Origin: Pezizomycotina sp. ARF18
Taxonomy: Eukaryota; Ascomycota
Assembly (NCBI GenBank): GCA_002224055.1
Contig: AZLU01000250.1
Location: 1-57,736 of the forward strand
Direction of reading: 5' to 3'
Length of the DNA stretch: 57,736 bases
Made by a program: the position numbers and the translations under genes. This document shows, piece after piece, positions 11,341-23,439 of the stretch (positions are counted from its first letter, which is position 1; each line of letters begins with the position of its first letter). The notes beneath the pieces were generated by a model. The model made no database searches, was not told where the DNA came from, and saw only the letters and a program-made list of their open reading frames with translations.

Positions 11341-12009
11341 CGCGCGAAGGGAAGACAGCCTCTTTCGCGGCCTCCCGCGTAATATACTCAGATTCTATCG
11401 TTGATACCGCAACAACCGACTGCTATTTCGAGCGCCAGCTCATCAGACCACCGACGTCGTTCGTCGGTCCTTAAAGCATAAAGCAGTATGCTTCTACTGA
11501 TTTGCGGGTTGCTAGGTCCGCAGCGAGGTCTGCATCGCTAAACCGTTAAAGGCTCTCGATCGTCGAGCGGTAGCAATTATTACCTAGGCGCGGTATGCCT
11601 AGCAGGTAACGTAATACGGTTTTTAATGCGAGAGCGTGTATAGTTATCGGTGAAGTGGTAAATTTTAAGAGACGCGTTATAGCGTATGTAATATCCGGTC
11701 TCGTAGCTATCATAAACTATAGTAATACGCCTAATAGTTGGCGGAACCAGAAGCCACCTTTCGAGTCTAACGCTTCACCATCATCGGCAATAAACGGTAT
11801 ACCCGTCCGTATTAGTATTGACACGGGACCGACACCGTTCATACTAAATCGATCAAGAGTAGCGAGTATAGTATTCGATTGATGTAAAATGATCGTTCGT
11901 TTTTGTCGATGACGTTAAATTTATACACTAAGAACTACTGTGCCTCACCAAGATCTTTTATGCGGTATTTTGCTGCTAGAAGCTTCTTTACTTCTTAAAT
12001 AACTAACCG

Positions 12010-12060
12010 TTATTTAGCTACGATGAGTAGGTCGTCTATATATAGCAATATGTAGTAGAC
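12010..12060 (-). other. Reverse transcriptase active-site box of copia-1
   Basis: The minus strand reads LLYIDDLLIVAK followed by a TAA, probably from CAA by RIP. YIDD (codons 12042-12031) is the RT polymerase catalytic motif with both aspartates intact. Confidence 0.85.
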
Positions 12061-14802
12061 ATCGTCAGTAGCTGTCGATCAAATATAAACCTTTATTAAG
12101 ATCCGATCGTTTAAAGCCTGCGGTGATTAATATACTATAAATTTTATCGTTCCATGCCTTCGGTACCTACTTAAGGCCGTATAAGGCTTTACGAAGGCGC
12201 CATACACTTCTACTATTCCCGTATCGACCGACGACGCGTTTCGATAGCGTACATCGAACAGCGTTACTAATGATAGGCGTCGGTGGTAGTAAAGGAATTT
12301 CTATGTAGATTTCTTAATCGTTAGGCGTTAGCGCATGTAAAAAGGCCGTTGTTACATCCATACCGTCGAGTTCTATATTATCGGCAGCTACTATCGATGA
12401 TAGTATACGAAAGGTAACTAGTTTAGCGACGGGGGCGTAGGTCTCGAACCCGTATTCTCTTATAGGTCCCTACGTATAACTAACCGTGCCTTATATCGAT
12501 AGCTTATATCGGTAACGCCTAGTTTAATAGTGTATACCCATTTGTATTTTAACGCTATTGTATACGCCGGGAGGCTTTAAATACTGTAACAACCGTTATC
12601 TTAAATCGATCGTAACTTATTGATCATCGCTGAGAACCATCGATCAGCATCGTCTCGACTTATCGCTTCTTTTAGCGACTAAGGGTCTATAGTGGCCGTG
12701 CGACTGTTATAGTATATATAGCCTATTATAAATAGTTCGATTAATCGACGACTATATACGGCGTTGTCTAAGAGTTCGACCGGCAACATTTATCGGTAAC
12801 TCCGTTATAAACCTATTGTTTAAGTGAGGCGCGACTCCTACTAACCGACCGGATCCTATCGGTAGACAGGTTATGGCTCCCTCTGCTGGCGGCGAGAGCC
12901 TTCGTACCGCCGCGACCGCTTAATCGTGCGGATTTTTATTTCTTATCGATAGTAGTAGACGTTAAAGGCCGGGTAATAATTTTATCTACTACTACCTGCT
13001 GCTTACTTTTTTACGCTTTATCCTCCAGGACCTGTAGCCGATTACTACTTCTTAGTAATCTAGTACCCGAGGCTAATCGGTAGGTTATATCGATAATGAT
13101 TTAACTTGATTAATAGGTATAAGCGATTCTTTAGTAATCGTCGGCACTCTTTAAAATCTAGCATAAGGTCGTTCGTCTAGTGTGCCGTTCTGAGAAAAGA
13201 TCTCTTATTAAACCGTATATTACCGGTAATAATAAAATCCCGTCTATTATATAGTTATATAGTAATTAATCGTTCGACATAGCCGATCATAACCGCTATA
13301 CGTACACGATTACTAAATTTTCCGTCATAGCGGCGTTACTTAGGTAGGTGAAAGTACGCCTTATATCCAAATAGTCTAAGATGTGTAATCGTCGGCTTAT
13401 AAACAGTAGAGTAGTTTATAAGGAGATTTATAATCAACGTTACCTTTTATCGGTAATCGATTTTAAATATAGGTCGCTGTCTTAATAGCTTCGCCCTAAA
13501 AATCTGGCGGTAGATTAGATTATATTAGTATCGCCGTTACCATCTAATATAGCGTTTAACCTATTTGCTCAGCGACGCCGTTAACGATACATAATATAGT
13601 AGACTCGGTTCCTATTGTATACTATTATCGGTTAGTATTTCCTAAAAATCCTTATTAACGTACTCTCCGCGGCCGTTATCTACGCGAAAGCGTTATATCT
13701 TCTTACCGTCGGCTTCGTTTAATCGTAAGGCCGTCATTTTTTATTAATAAGCTTTAAAGTAAGTTTTAACTTCAGTTTTATACTACATAATGTTAATCTA
13801 TACCATCGAGTATAATCGTCGATAAAAGTAACAAGTATTGAGCGCCTTTATTAATCGTTAAAGGAGTAATTAGGCTATATATCGGAATAGATTAGTTCTA
13901 GCGGAATAGCGCTCGCTCTTATAGTTACCTTTCGTAAGCGGTACGCGCCTTCGATCGTTAACAGATTTTGCACCAAGGCAATATCTTATTAGATCTCGGT
14001 CTTTACACCGACATTATAATCGCTTAAGAAGTGATAAGATTACGCGGTAATAAAGGTGTCCGAGGCGTATATACCAGTCTTACAGACTCGCGGCTCCGAG
14101 CGCTATTAGTACGGGTTTCTTTTGATCGGTTACTATAATCGATGTAGCGGGTATTTAATCAAAGATCATTAACGGTCTAACTTGATTTACGACGGTAAAA
14201 TAAAGTTCCTTACGAACGATGGCTTATAATCCGTCGTCGGTATATCTTATGCCGTCGCAATACCGTTGCGCCTTTAATTATCTCCATTTTATCGCTTATT
14301 ATAATCTTATATCCTAATCGACGTAGACTACCGGTTAAGACTAGACGTCTAGAGAGACCTGGTACCTACTAGACGCGTTTTAAGCGTAATATCGGTATAA
14401 GTTATACGTTACCGTAGCCAGGTAACGATAGTAAGTAACCGTTACTAAGTAGTACTTCGCGAGGTTTTAAGAATTGTCGGTAATTTTGGAGATTATTTTT
14501 ACGCATAGTAAAGTGTACCGACGCGCCCGAGTCTAAGATCTAAGGATTATCGTTAATAGTTATCGATTATATTTCAGTTATTAAGATTTCTAGGGAGGAA
14601 GCCCGTCAAGCTCGGCTTTATAAAGATCTCTCTGATTAGTAGCGTACGTCGATAAATTATTGATTTTAAGATTATTAATCTATTTTATAGATTCTTTAAC
14701 CTTATAACCGTTATCTCTGTTCGTTTGCCGATCGTTACGATATGACGCTCGCTTTTTATTATAAAATTCTTGCTTTCGTCTGTCACCGTACATTTTGGTT
14801 TT

Positions 14803-14844
14803 ACAGTTTCTTTCGATGTGTCCGTGCCTGCCGCAGTGCCAGCA
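14803..14844 (-). other. Gag CCHC zinc knuckle of copia-1
   Basis: The minus strand encodes CWHCGRHGHIERNC, an exact CX2CX4HX4C nucleocapsid zinc knuckle. It fixes the position of Gag and the orientation of the element. Confidence 0.9.
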
Positions 14845-16405
14845 GTTGCGCTGACCGTTAAGTCTATTCGTTCGACGAGAGTCGGTCGATCCTCTAAATA
14901 GGCGTTTCTTGCGTGGGAACAGGCCGGGGTAGCGAGGTCGCGAGAGTTAATATTTTACCGTTACGTCTAGCGACATAGTTGGCTTTAGCGTTTAATATTG
15001 ACGATTGTTGACCGATCGATTTATTATTTTTATACTAGGCTTTGGTGCGAAGTAGCTGCTGTAGCGTATTCTCGAAGCGATCGGTCTGGCGAGTTGAGAA
15101 TATTCTGATAATATACGCTAAACGGTGAGGTTACGCTATTGAGAAGTTTTGATCGAATGTTATCGTCGGTTAATCTTGAAGTAGTTCCGTGAAGCTGTTG
15201 ACGCGTAAGTTGTAATCGAGAGTAGTAAGCGGTAATGTCTTCGTTCTCTCGTATTCTTATAGCGTAGAACTCGTTAATTAGTTGTACGCGTATCTGCTTA
15301 TTAGTACTGGTATCGAATTTATTTTTAATAGCGGTTGTGGCCTTAACCGTTGATATATCTCGATTAATTAGCTGCTGATAGTTGTAGATAGAGAGCTATT
15401 AAGTAAGCCCTATGCCTTATTACCCTTCTCGTACTAGGCCGTCTATGCGGGTCGGTTAACTTAACGCGATCGAAGCGGTCTTTGACCGGTCGAAACGCGC
15501 CTTTGGCGTTATTATTAAAGCGGATATAGACCGGCCTGTACTTAACGATATAGCGTTTAGGTTCGATGGTAGTACCGGTAAAGTGTTCTTAGGCGTTAGC
15601 GGATCGAAGTATAGCTTCGATGCCTGAGAGCCAGCGCGGGTAGTTTAAGGTAGTGAGGCGTTCGACGGTCCTATACTTGTGATGGGTAAAGAATTTGTGA
15701 GTTTGAGAAGATATTATCGATGTACGTAATCGATTAAGAGATATGTGATGATCGATAGCTGTAGTCTGTAGATGAAGGTAAAGATAAGCTGTAGATTGCT
15801 GTCCTTATCGTTAGGTCCCTTCTATTACGGGTGCTACTTAGCTATATTTATGCTTTTTTGAGCTTTTATCGTGCTTAGATATCGATTACTGTGAATGATA
15901 GTGTGTCGGTATTATCGTCCGATATCGTCGGCTATTTTCCGCTATTAGATTTTATCGAGAAGAGCCGTCGGCGAATATAATTTCCTATTTTGTATTAGCA
16001 TCGTTAGAAGATTACGATAATTCTCGTGATCTCGCTAAGCTAGAATTAGAGATTTATAGTGGGGTAATATGTATAATCTTGTAGAATTTTATAGCTTATT
16101 ATGCCTACGTTCCTCGGTACTAGAATTTTCGTTTAATATTGTCGATTAACTGCTAAATTAAGTATATGCTCGCGCTATCGGAGCACCCCGACGGTGAGAT
16201 TATATATTAATACCAGCCTCGAACGTTAGCTGTTCTCGGTATATTATCGTGACATGTGAGCAGTGAACTAGTCTATCGGACTTAAGCTCCCCTCGACGGA
16301 GCTTAGTAGATAAGAAAATAAGATAGTAATTAATAATTTAAATTTAAAATTTTTAAAGATTGTATCGCAACTTGTAATCGGTTAAAGAGCAGTAGAACGT
16401 CTACC

Positions 16406-16417
16406 GGGCTCATAACC
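16406..16417 (-). promoter_or_regulatory. Primer-binding site of copia-1
   Basis: GGGCTCATAACC on the plus strand directly abuts the right LTR. It equals the anticodon stem-loop region of initiator tRNA-Met (anticodon CAU), so the minus-strand RNA genome would pair with an internal tRNA fragment. Copia-2 has the same site. Confidence 0.7.
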
Positions 16418-16539
16418 TGTTGGAGCACCGTGGAGAGGGATCGATCATTGTGTTGATTGATGGATAAGGATGGGAGGAAAGCTCCCCTATTTATGTACAA
16501 TAAGGCATATACATGATCTATGGTAATGGTGTTCCTACA
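16418..16539 (-). repeat. copia-1 LTR, right (5' LTR of the element)
   Basis: Begins TGTTGGAGCACC and ends GTTCCTACA, followed by the ATGCG duplication. It is unmutated relative to the left LTR except for one extra G. Confidence 0.93.
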
Positions 16540-16544
16540 ATGCG
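16540..16544. repeat. Target-site duplication of copia-1 (right), ATGCG
   Basis: Direct repeat of 9215-9219. The nine bases that follow, AGAGCGTGA, hold the last two codons and the stop of the interrupted F-box gene. Confidence 0.9.
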
Positions 16545-16553
16545 AGAGCGTGA

Positions 16554-17006
16554 GGTTTGCGCGGGATGACATCTCAGGGGACGAGGAACTTGGGGAACTG
16601 CGGAAATACCGCGAGGGCTCGGATGGAAGGTGTCCGAGACGCTAGCGATAGAAGTGCGTGAGTATATACTGTTATGATATTGTTACTTTATATGTGCTTT
16701 ACAGTATAAGGGCCTGTGTATTTATAGTACCATTGAAATCATAAAGTTTACATATATGAGCAACCTTAGCTCTGACTATCGGGCACTAGGACACTGAGTA
16801 AACCACTATTAAGCTTGTAATTATTAACCAAGGGGTCTCCGCCGCTGTGGTGATACGACTAAGTATTGATCCTCCCCTTCAAGTTCTCGTCACGTCAGTT
16901 ACTAAATTGCCGATATTGAAACATCTACCAGGTACGGTAGCTATGGTACATATATATATGACCAGTATATCCTCTGATGGTTTGATTAGTTTGTAAAGCC
17001 CGTAAT
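16554..17006. other. Former 3' region of F-box copy 2; no gene seen
   Basis: Separated from its gene by copia-1. Non-coding in all frames. It lies between the F-box stop and the 3' end of the minus-strand HET gene. Confidence 0.5.
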
Positions 17007-20000
17007 CTAATGACTATGAGACGTCCCTGGTCTGTGGTTCCCCCCGACCCCCAAACCCATACTGGCTTTACTCCAACAACCGCCCCCTCCATGCCGGTAT
17101 ACTTTCTTCATTTCCCTCGTATCCGCACGTCCGTCCGCGTCCTGGTAGGGCCCGAAGACCCATTGCAAAATATAATTCGTCCAGTCGACCACCTTCTCAG
17201 CCAACTTGGCCCACTTCAACTCCTCCGCCGCGGCCGGATTGTGCCGGAAGCTCGCAAGCCGCTCCCCGTACACTCCTGGGACGATCCAGCACTTTACAAC
17301 CGCCCAGAGCGAGCTCGCGAAAACGGTCAGCGTATTGAGAAGAAAGCGGGCATTGACACGCCGCCGAGGCCCACGACGTAGTTCGAAACGATACTTACTG
17401 TGGCTAGTGGCGGTAGGACACGGCAGTGCCGCCAGCAGATGCGATTTAGTTCGGCCAAGCTCATCCGGTTTAGCCACGTTTCCACCACCATCATAGGGAT
17501 GAGGACTACACCGGTGAACAGGCCGTACTGATAGGCTCGGGGTCGCAGTCGTATCTGAGTACTTCTGGGACAATCTAAGTAGAGCTGAAAACTATTAATA
17601 TATCGAGTATATCAAATGAATATGGTGAGAAGTCCAAAAGTGTCAAGCGCCTTGTCCAGAGAGACAGCGAGTGAGGAGAAGAGGAGACAGGGAGGTCGGA
17701 GTTAGGGATCCAGAGATTATGTTCTTACGCTGATGCATTTCAAAGACAGTGGTGTATCTGGCGACACGGAATGTAGAACTTCACGACCTCGTCCGGGTGG
17801 TTCCTTCCTCGCGTAGTTGCATAGATGTCGTTATGAATATGTGCACGGGGCAATCGTAAATTGCGGTGAAGTGAATTTTCGGCTCCAGGCCTCCTTCGGG
17901 CGGTACCGGCGAACTCTTCGTTCCTCCACGCCTTTTCCCTCCTGGCCTCGCCTAAGACGTGCAGGTACGCGCCTCGGAGCCCGTGAAGTTGGCAGCCCAA
18001 AGTCTCCGCGGTTGGTGAGCGTAAACCATGATACAGCTCGCGACGAAACGGTCCGGCTGGCCTAAGTAGCGCCGTGGGCCCTCCGGCCGAATGAACTCAA
18101 TGCGGCGCAAGTTGTCTCCCTGCCAGTACTCGTAATTATCCGCGCTCGCCAGCTGCCCCCCTCCAAACCACTACAAAGATGTATCCTTAGGATTACTCTC
18201 GACGTATAGGTACTATTATCTTCTCCTTCCTCTTCCTTCCAGAGCATGGGGGTGTCATTTAAGAGCTTAAGACTACCAGCGCAGCGGGGTATCTACCTGT
18301 TGAACTCGCGCGCCTCGTCGTCCGTTTGGGTCCGGATCAAAAAGCAGCCCCAGGGGTATCTCGACCATGCTTGCAAGCAACGACTCCATGGGGAATTCAG
18401 CCCCGCTGATCTTGAACGTGTTTTGGTCCATGAGATTCGATAGAATCAGCATTTGTTCACTCCGTGAAGTCTGCCGGCCTGCAAGTTTGCTCCATACAGC
18501 TCGAACGCAACACGATGTCATTGGGATTCCACCCGCCTGGTTTGTGAATCATTTTCTTGGTCTGCATTAATGAAAATGCTTCTTGGAAGTTCGAGATTAG
18601 TGGATCGGCGAGTATCTTCCGGACCCTTCTCTCGATTACACGGTCTTTATGGTCTGCCGCGGAAGGCGTTTTCGATATGGTGCGTGTCCAGAAATTTCTC
18701 CAGAGTATCGTAGCCGCCCACTGCATCATTTAGGCGAGAGTTGGTCGAAAGAGAGCGTATATACCCTGGCCCTGCTCTTTCCACGTCGCGTTGAGGTCAA
18801 AGGCGCCATCTACCAGCTGCAGTTGGGCCGACCGACTCAGTGCTCCCTTTTCTAGCGTCCAGCACCTGCTGATCTACGAAGAGTACAAGATACGAACGGA
18901 AGTCTCAAGAGGATCTGACGTGCTGCGAGCGTTGTTCATAATTTTGGTATCAATAATGATGCCCCTTGAGGCCCCGGCGAAGATAGGCGCGATGTTGTTG
19001 ATCGCCTTACGCTTCAGCTCCCTCGTTTCTTTCGCGTACAACTCATCCACCGCTCCTTGCTACCCGGCCACAGGTGCGCAGGTAGGCATAACGTATCTAG
19101 CCTGAATAGCTTCGTCTTGTAAGTCGAGGAAAATCGCGTGATATCCAGCCCGATAATGTTGCCGCCTCCCCAGCTCTGCGCCAACCTCGAGACGCTTCTG
19201 AGGTGATCGTCCAGCTTCTCCAGCTGGCAACGCGGCAACGAATTTGAATACGGATTATCCATCCCGTCGGAACAACGTGCGAAAAGGCTACGTATAGTTC
19301 CTCGGCTTCCCAGCTTGAACTCACAGCGAACACATTTTCCGACCGTACTTTGCCAGCGGGATGCCTCCCTCTCCATTTATTCGCCTCATCTCCTCTGCGG
19401 GCACGGCAACAAACTCGCACTCGCACCCCTCCGTCAAGTGACGCGTCTTATATGTGTATGGATCGATATTGAAGGCAACGCACCCGCCCACTAAGCAACC
19501 CGCGTGCGTTATATCTGCCCTGTGGTATCTCCTTATCTGCGAAATATACAACACAACCGTGATCGGATACGTTACCACCATGTGCCTGATCTGCGCCGGA
19601 CACCAGGCCTTCCGCGCCAACTCTCTGCAAAGTTTCCTGGTTATGGCCAAAGATGTCGTTTCGGGACCGTCCAGGTGCCACGCTATAGGGTGGAGCTTCA
19701 CGTAGAGTCTACCGCCGCAGGCTAAGAAAATCGTTCTCGGGAGCACCCTAACCGATAGAAGCATAGTCGGCGGCGGCTCCGGGTACGCGCGGTACATCTT
19801 ATCAATCTCCGTGCACTTTTTCTCCACGTAGCGCATTCGCACTTCGAACAGTCGTTTCTGGTGATCATCGTCGGCCAAAACTCCCAAGTCTTCGTCGCTA
19901 TCCGGCTTCTCGGTAGGATATAACGGCAGGTCGGCTATCTTCTTCAGCGCTGCAGACGACACGTATCGGCGACCGTCAGCATCCTCGGTGATGAACATCT

Positions 20001-20235
20001 TTTGTCGGTTGGTCGCTGCAGCAACTCGGTCAGGAAGCCGAAGTACAGCCGCCACTGCACGAAGGCGGTAATCTCTTCGGCAGTGTGCTTGGTGTCTTTA
20101 GCTGGAAGTTGAAGCCATGCAACAAGGGAAATGGGCAAAGTGCCTGGCTCCCTGAGGATACTTGTACTCGTAGCGGTCGCTGAGGTAGGGGACTTTGTAG
20201 GCCTCAGTCCCGGCAGGGCGCGGTAAGTGGTCCAT
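17007..20235 (-). CDS. HET-domain (heterokaryon incompatibility) protein, frame-broken
   Basis: Large minus-strand gene. ATG at 20235 opens MDHLPRPAGTEAYKVPYL. The longest clean frame (19321-20055) includes MFITEDADGRRYVSSAALKK and CECEFVAVPAEEMRRI. The HET hallmark follows at about 19060-19300, split over frames: YVAFSHV, then DGMDNPYSNSLPRCQLEKL, then a DTLCLP block. HET proteins trigger cell death on contact between unlike strains. A middle region (18270-18730) is long and helix-rich. The C-terminal part (about 17240-17400) has a hydrophobic stretch, FLLNTLTVFASSLWAVVKCW, that could cross a membrane. Many one-base changes break the frame; the jump into MFITED is one A short of a run. The stop at 17007 is the end of the last frame and is less certain. 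Confidence 0.72.
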
Positions 20236-20642
20236 TCAGCAACTCGCAAAGGAGATACCAGCTTAAATCCGTTAACTGTGATATAGCCCGTTTCCCTTCT
20301 TGCTACGCGGCTTCTAAGACCGAACTGATATTAAATGAAAAGGCTACAGAGTAGAATTAATCACCAGCAAGACTATACTATAGATTCTATATGTCCTATG
20401 GTGCTCCTCAGTGATATACTGTTTTTGCTCTTGAGCTGCGGGACCCGCAGGAACTTGAGCCTCATATACGGGGCTCTGAAAACTCACTTTTCAGCCCCAT
20501 GGACCATGGCCAGGACCTGCGAGTTCTTACCCAATCGCTTTCAAGTTGCAAATGCAAAGTCAATCTACCTTTTCTCCATATTTTTTTTTTCCGCTCATAA
20601 CATTTAAACTTCCTGAGGCGATTCCCTAGCCTAGCTTTTACA
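20236..20642. other. Divergent intergenic region
   Basis: Separates the minus-strand HET gene from the plus-strand 2EXR-like gene and so should hold both promoters. A T10 tract at about 20581-20590 and a C/T-rich leader precede ATG 20643. No gene is seen. Confidence 0.45.
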
Positions 20643-21593
20643 ATGTCTGGGACGATCAAGGGCAGCGAACCTCACAAGCTCACGTCGGGGTCCAAGCCTT
20701 CTGCTGTCGTTGGTTCTACCAAAGAACTGGAGCGCGTCAATAGCCCCGCCGACCGTGAACCCCCTGAAAATAACAACCGCGAAGATGGCCTCTTTCCGTT
20801 CCTCTCGCTCCCTCCTGAACTCCGCCAGCACGTATACGCAGCACTCCTGACCATAACCTACGGGAGGCTATGCATCATCGATCGATATTACCCGAACCAG
20901 AACGAGCCACGTATACTCTCGTACTACGCCTCAATCCGTGAGGATGACCACCCCGCTCACCGGCTCTACCCATACCCGACGCTTCTAATCTGCCGCCAGA
21001 TACATGACGAGGCAATCCGTTACCTATATTCACGTAACACCTTCTCGATCGCATTTTCCGGCCATCGGTTCTTCCCGGTCATCGGTGAGAGAAACGTGAT
21101 GCTTCTCACAGATATCGTTATCGCGTGGTCTGAATCTCTGGAGTACCCAGTAACGCCGGAGAGTGAGCCTAAAGTTTACAGCCGTGCTTCGGCACGTTGA
21201 AGATGCTGAGACTGTTCGGACAGATGCCGAGCTTAAGGAGAGCTAAGATCACGTTGATACACGATCATCCGCCGCCTTTTGTATGCTGGGGCACGTCGCG
21301 GCGCAGGGGATGACTTGGGTTTATAAGAGGAAGGTGGACGATTTCGTCGTGCAGACTCTCCGAGGAGGAGGCGGGCGGATGGCGGAAAAGGAGGTACTCG
21401 TTTGCATAGGTAACTCCTCGTCTATCTGCGTTGATATCACGTTTAATAAGGTATTTTTGTCCTCTCTCAATCGCTCATCTGTACTAGTCTGCACCACCGA
21501 AATTGGGGAATGGACCTATTTGAACTAACTAACTAACCATGTTCTTCGTTGTTTTATCCAGGAGCACATATTAGATTGCGATGGAAGCTGTGA
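20643..21593 (+). CDS. 2EXR / F-box-like domain protein, two run errors
   Basis: The start ATG 20643 follows a C/T-rich leader. The N-terminus is a hydrophilic tail, then FPFLSLPPELRQHVYAALL and, about 70 residues on, LLICRQIHDEAIRYLYSRNTF. This pairing is the signature of the ascomycete 2EXR/F-box-like family, whose members often act as adaptors. The frame is open for 185 codons. Two breaks follow: CC at 21182-21183, where three are needed, and GG at 21300-21301, where three are needed. With those allowed for, the frame continues (FGTLKMLRLFGQM, MTWVYKRKVDDF) to an intron at 21410-21561 and ends at TGA 21591-21593. Probably an intact gene. Confidence 0.75.
21410..21561 (+). other. Intron of the 2EXR-like gene
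   Basis: Donor GTAACT, repeated CTAAC branch-like words at 21525-21537, acceptor TATCCAG. The splice keeps the frame through to a near stop. Confidence 0.6.
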
Positions 21594-21702
21594 GCATGGT
21601 CTTGATATGACGTCCTAAAGTCGGCTCTTAAATTTGAACGTCCATTACTGGGATCTTTCCACTCTTTGTTTGGAACATGAGCTCCTTATGAAAACTAGCA
21701 CA

Positions 21703-23151
21703 TCAGAATCGCCTTAAGCGAGCAGTCTTACCTGTATGTGTGAAAAACGTATCTGCCCGAGCCGTTGCGACCGAAGTTTTGGAGGTACGGGTCCTAGCAT
21801 ATTGTATGTGCTCGGCAATGTCTTTGTCGCTGTCTTGGTTTCCGGACCTCACTTCTGAAAAGTATTCTTCGCAAATGAATCGAAAAATCTGTCCCATGAT
21901 GTGGAAATTATCAGAGATCATCGAGAATAGAGTAAGGTAGAGAGCTTATGAAACGTGAGGAACATCGCTTTTTACACACTTAGCAGCCAAAGTTCCAAAT
22001 ATCGACTTTGGTCGTGATAGTCATGCCAAAAATTTTGCTCTGGACTTCGAGGGTGCAAACGTGTAGGACAGCACTCTACCAATGTCCTAGATTTCGCGAC
22101 TGGAGACGCAAAAATAAATTAGCATAAACGCACTCGTGCTCACAGACATCCAGAATAAATAGGCAACCGAGACTTGCCAGTACCAAAATCCGCAATCTTA
22201 AAAACAAGACTTTCGCCCTCTTTACCAAAAACTGTCCATTTTGAGATTCATCATCCATACAGTACAGTACACATACTCCGGAGCACGCGGTTGGACAGGT
22301 TTCCCGTCTATACGTCGGACCTTCAGCCTATCGTACTGCTGTTCCAGGTATATGTCCTCAAGAATACTAGTGTTCCGAGAACGTATTAATATCCTCGTGG
22401 CGACCAGAATGTTATTGAAGTAAAGTCTTGATGGACGAAACCGTTTTTATGAATGAGGGACAGCCCTTTAGTAAGTGCGCACACATGCGTTTAAGCCCTT
22501 CTCTGAAAACATCGTGGTTCGCCCCATGGGGGTGAGGTCTAGGGACTGCATAACATCGAAAACAAGGCATTCGCGCTCGCCATTCAGTCTGAGATGATTA
22601 AAACTGTCTAGCGGCTTAAGGATTTATTGGCGGCCAATACGTCCGGGGAAGGAACTCGATACGGTGCCGAGTATCGCCTACTCGCTCGGTTCCGTACTTG
22701 TTGCGAGGAGCACATTGAGTGCGATAAACTTTTGTAGTCTAACGTGTCTGATTAGCAACTGAGTTCAATTGGAGCTAAGATCCAAGATGTTGTTCTCATG
22801 ATACTCACTTGGTGTCCTTGGTCAACCATACTGTGCCGTAACTGCCATACCGTAGTTTTCGCATGGCTTGATACCGGCCGGACGCGAATGTGCCCCCGAG
22901 GTTAACGGGACGGAAGACGCCTCCCGATAATATTTGAGCTCTTCGAAATCGGTGCCGGGTAATTCGTAGATGCGCTCATAGCCAAAATTTTCCGTAGGGG
23001 GTTCGGATTCGGGTGTCTGACGGAACTCGCTGTCTATGATCGTAGTGGTTTTGCCCCATGCATCGTCATCAGCCGGGTCTGCCATCCCCCGCGGAAGTTT
23101 TTTAGAATGTTCGAGGTCTAAGCGGAATACGTATGGCGGTGACGTCTCCAT
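21703..23151 (-). CDS. SRPK-type Ser/Thr protein kinase, frame-broken
   Basis: Minus strand from ATG 23151. The N-terminal part has ERIYELPGTDFEELKYYREA, the leader seen just before the kinase domain of SR-protein kinases. The catalytic loop lies at 22404-22433 (HQDFTS then NNILVA across a one-base gap), the magnesium loop KIADFGTGK at 22173-22199, and subdomain IX VDIWNFGC at 21983-22006. The upstream segment CLVFDVM fits the hinge. SRPKs phosphorylate Arg/Ser-rich splicing factors, but fungi have many divergent copies of unknown target. The usual lysine of the catalytic loop is replaced by FTS, as in other divergent fungal members. Several frame breaks; the C-terminus is uncertain. Confidence 0.75.
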
Positions 23152-23283
23152 GACGGTCCATGAGTAAACCGCCGAAATAAGACTCGAAAACCAAAGACCA
23201 AAGGCTATTTAACAGGGTGTACGCAAGGGTAAATCAGGGCATCATATGACACACTTCGGGCTTGAACGCAAACAAGCTCCGAG

Positions 23284-23290
23284 TATATAA
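23284..23290 (+). promoter_or_regulatory. Possible TATA box for the gene at 23440
   Basis: TATATAA about 150 bases before ATG 23440. Position and sequence only. Confidence 0.35.
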
Positions 23291-23439
23291 TGCAAGAGTA
23301 TCGCATCGTTGAAAGTTGGTTCACTTTAGCTATCATCATCACTTTCGAAATTCGAGAAAGCAATATTAACTACCATTAAATACACCTCTTAAACAACTGA
23401 AAGCCCATTCAACTTAATTCCCACGAACAAGAAAACACC

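Larger units (their letters stand above)
9220..16539 (-). mobile_element. Ty1/copia LTR retrotransposon, copia-1, RIP-mutated interior
   Basis: Full-length 7.3-kb element with 121/122-bp LTRs (TG...CA), flanked by ATGCG duplications. Orientation is minus: the primer-binding site abuts the right LTR and a polypurine tract abuts the left one. From right to left a Gag CCHC knuckle (14803-14844), an RT YIDD box (12031-12042) and an RNase H (11074-11340) are recognisable. The 2.8 kb between knuckle and RT leaves room for protease and integrase, which gives the copia order. Most of the interior shows TpA enrichment and CA/TG depletion with CpG kept, typical of RIP at CpA, and the frames are full of stops. 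Patches near 9.34-9.9 and 11.0-11.5 kb look less mutated. The element cannot be autonomous as read. Confidence 0.92.
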
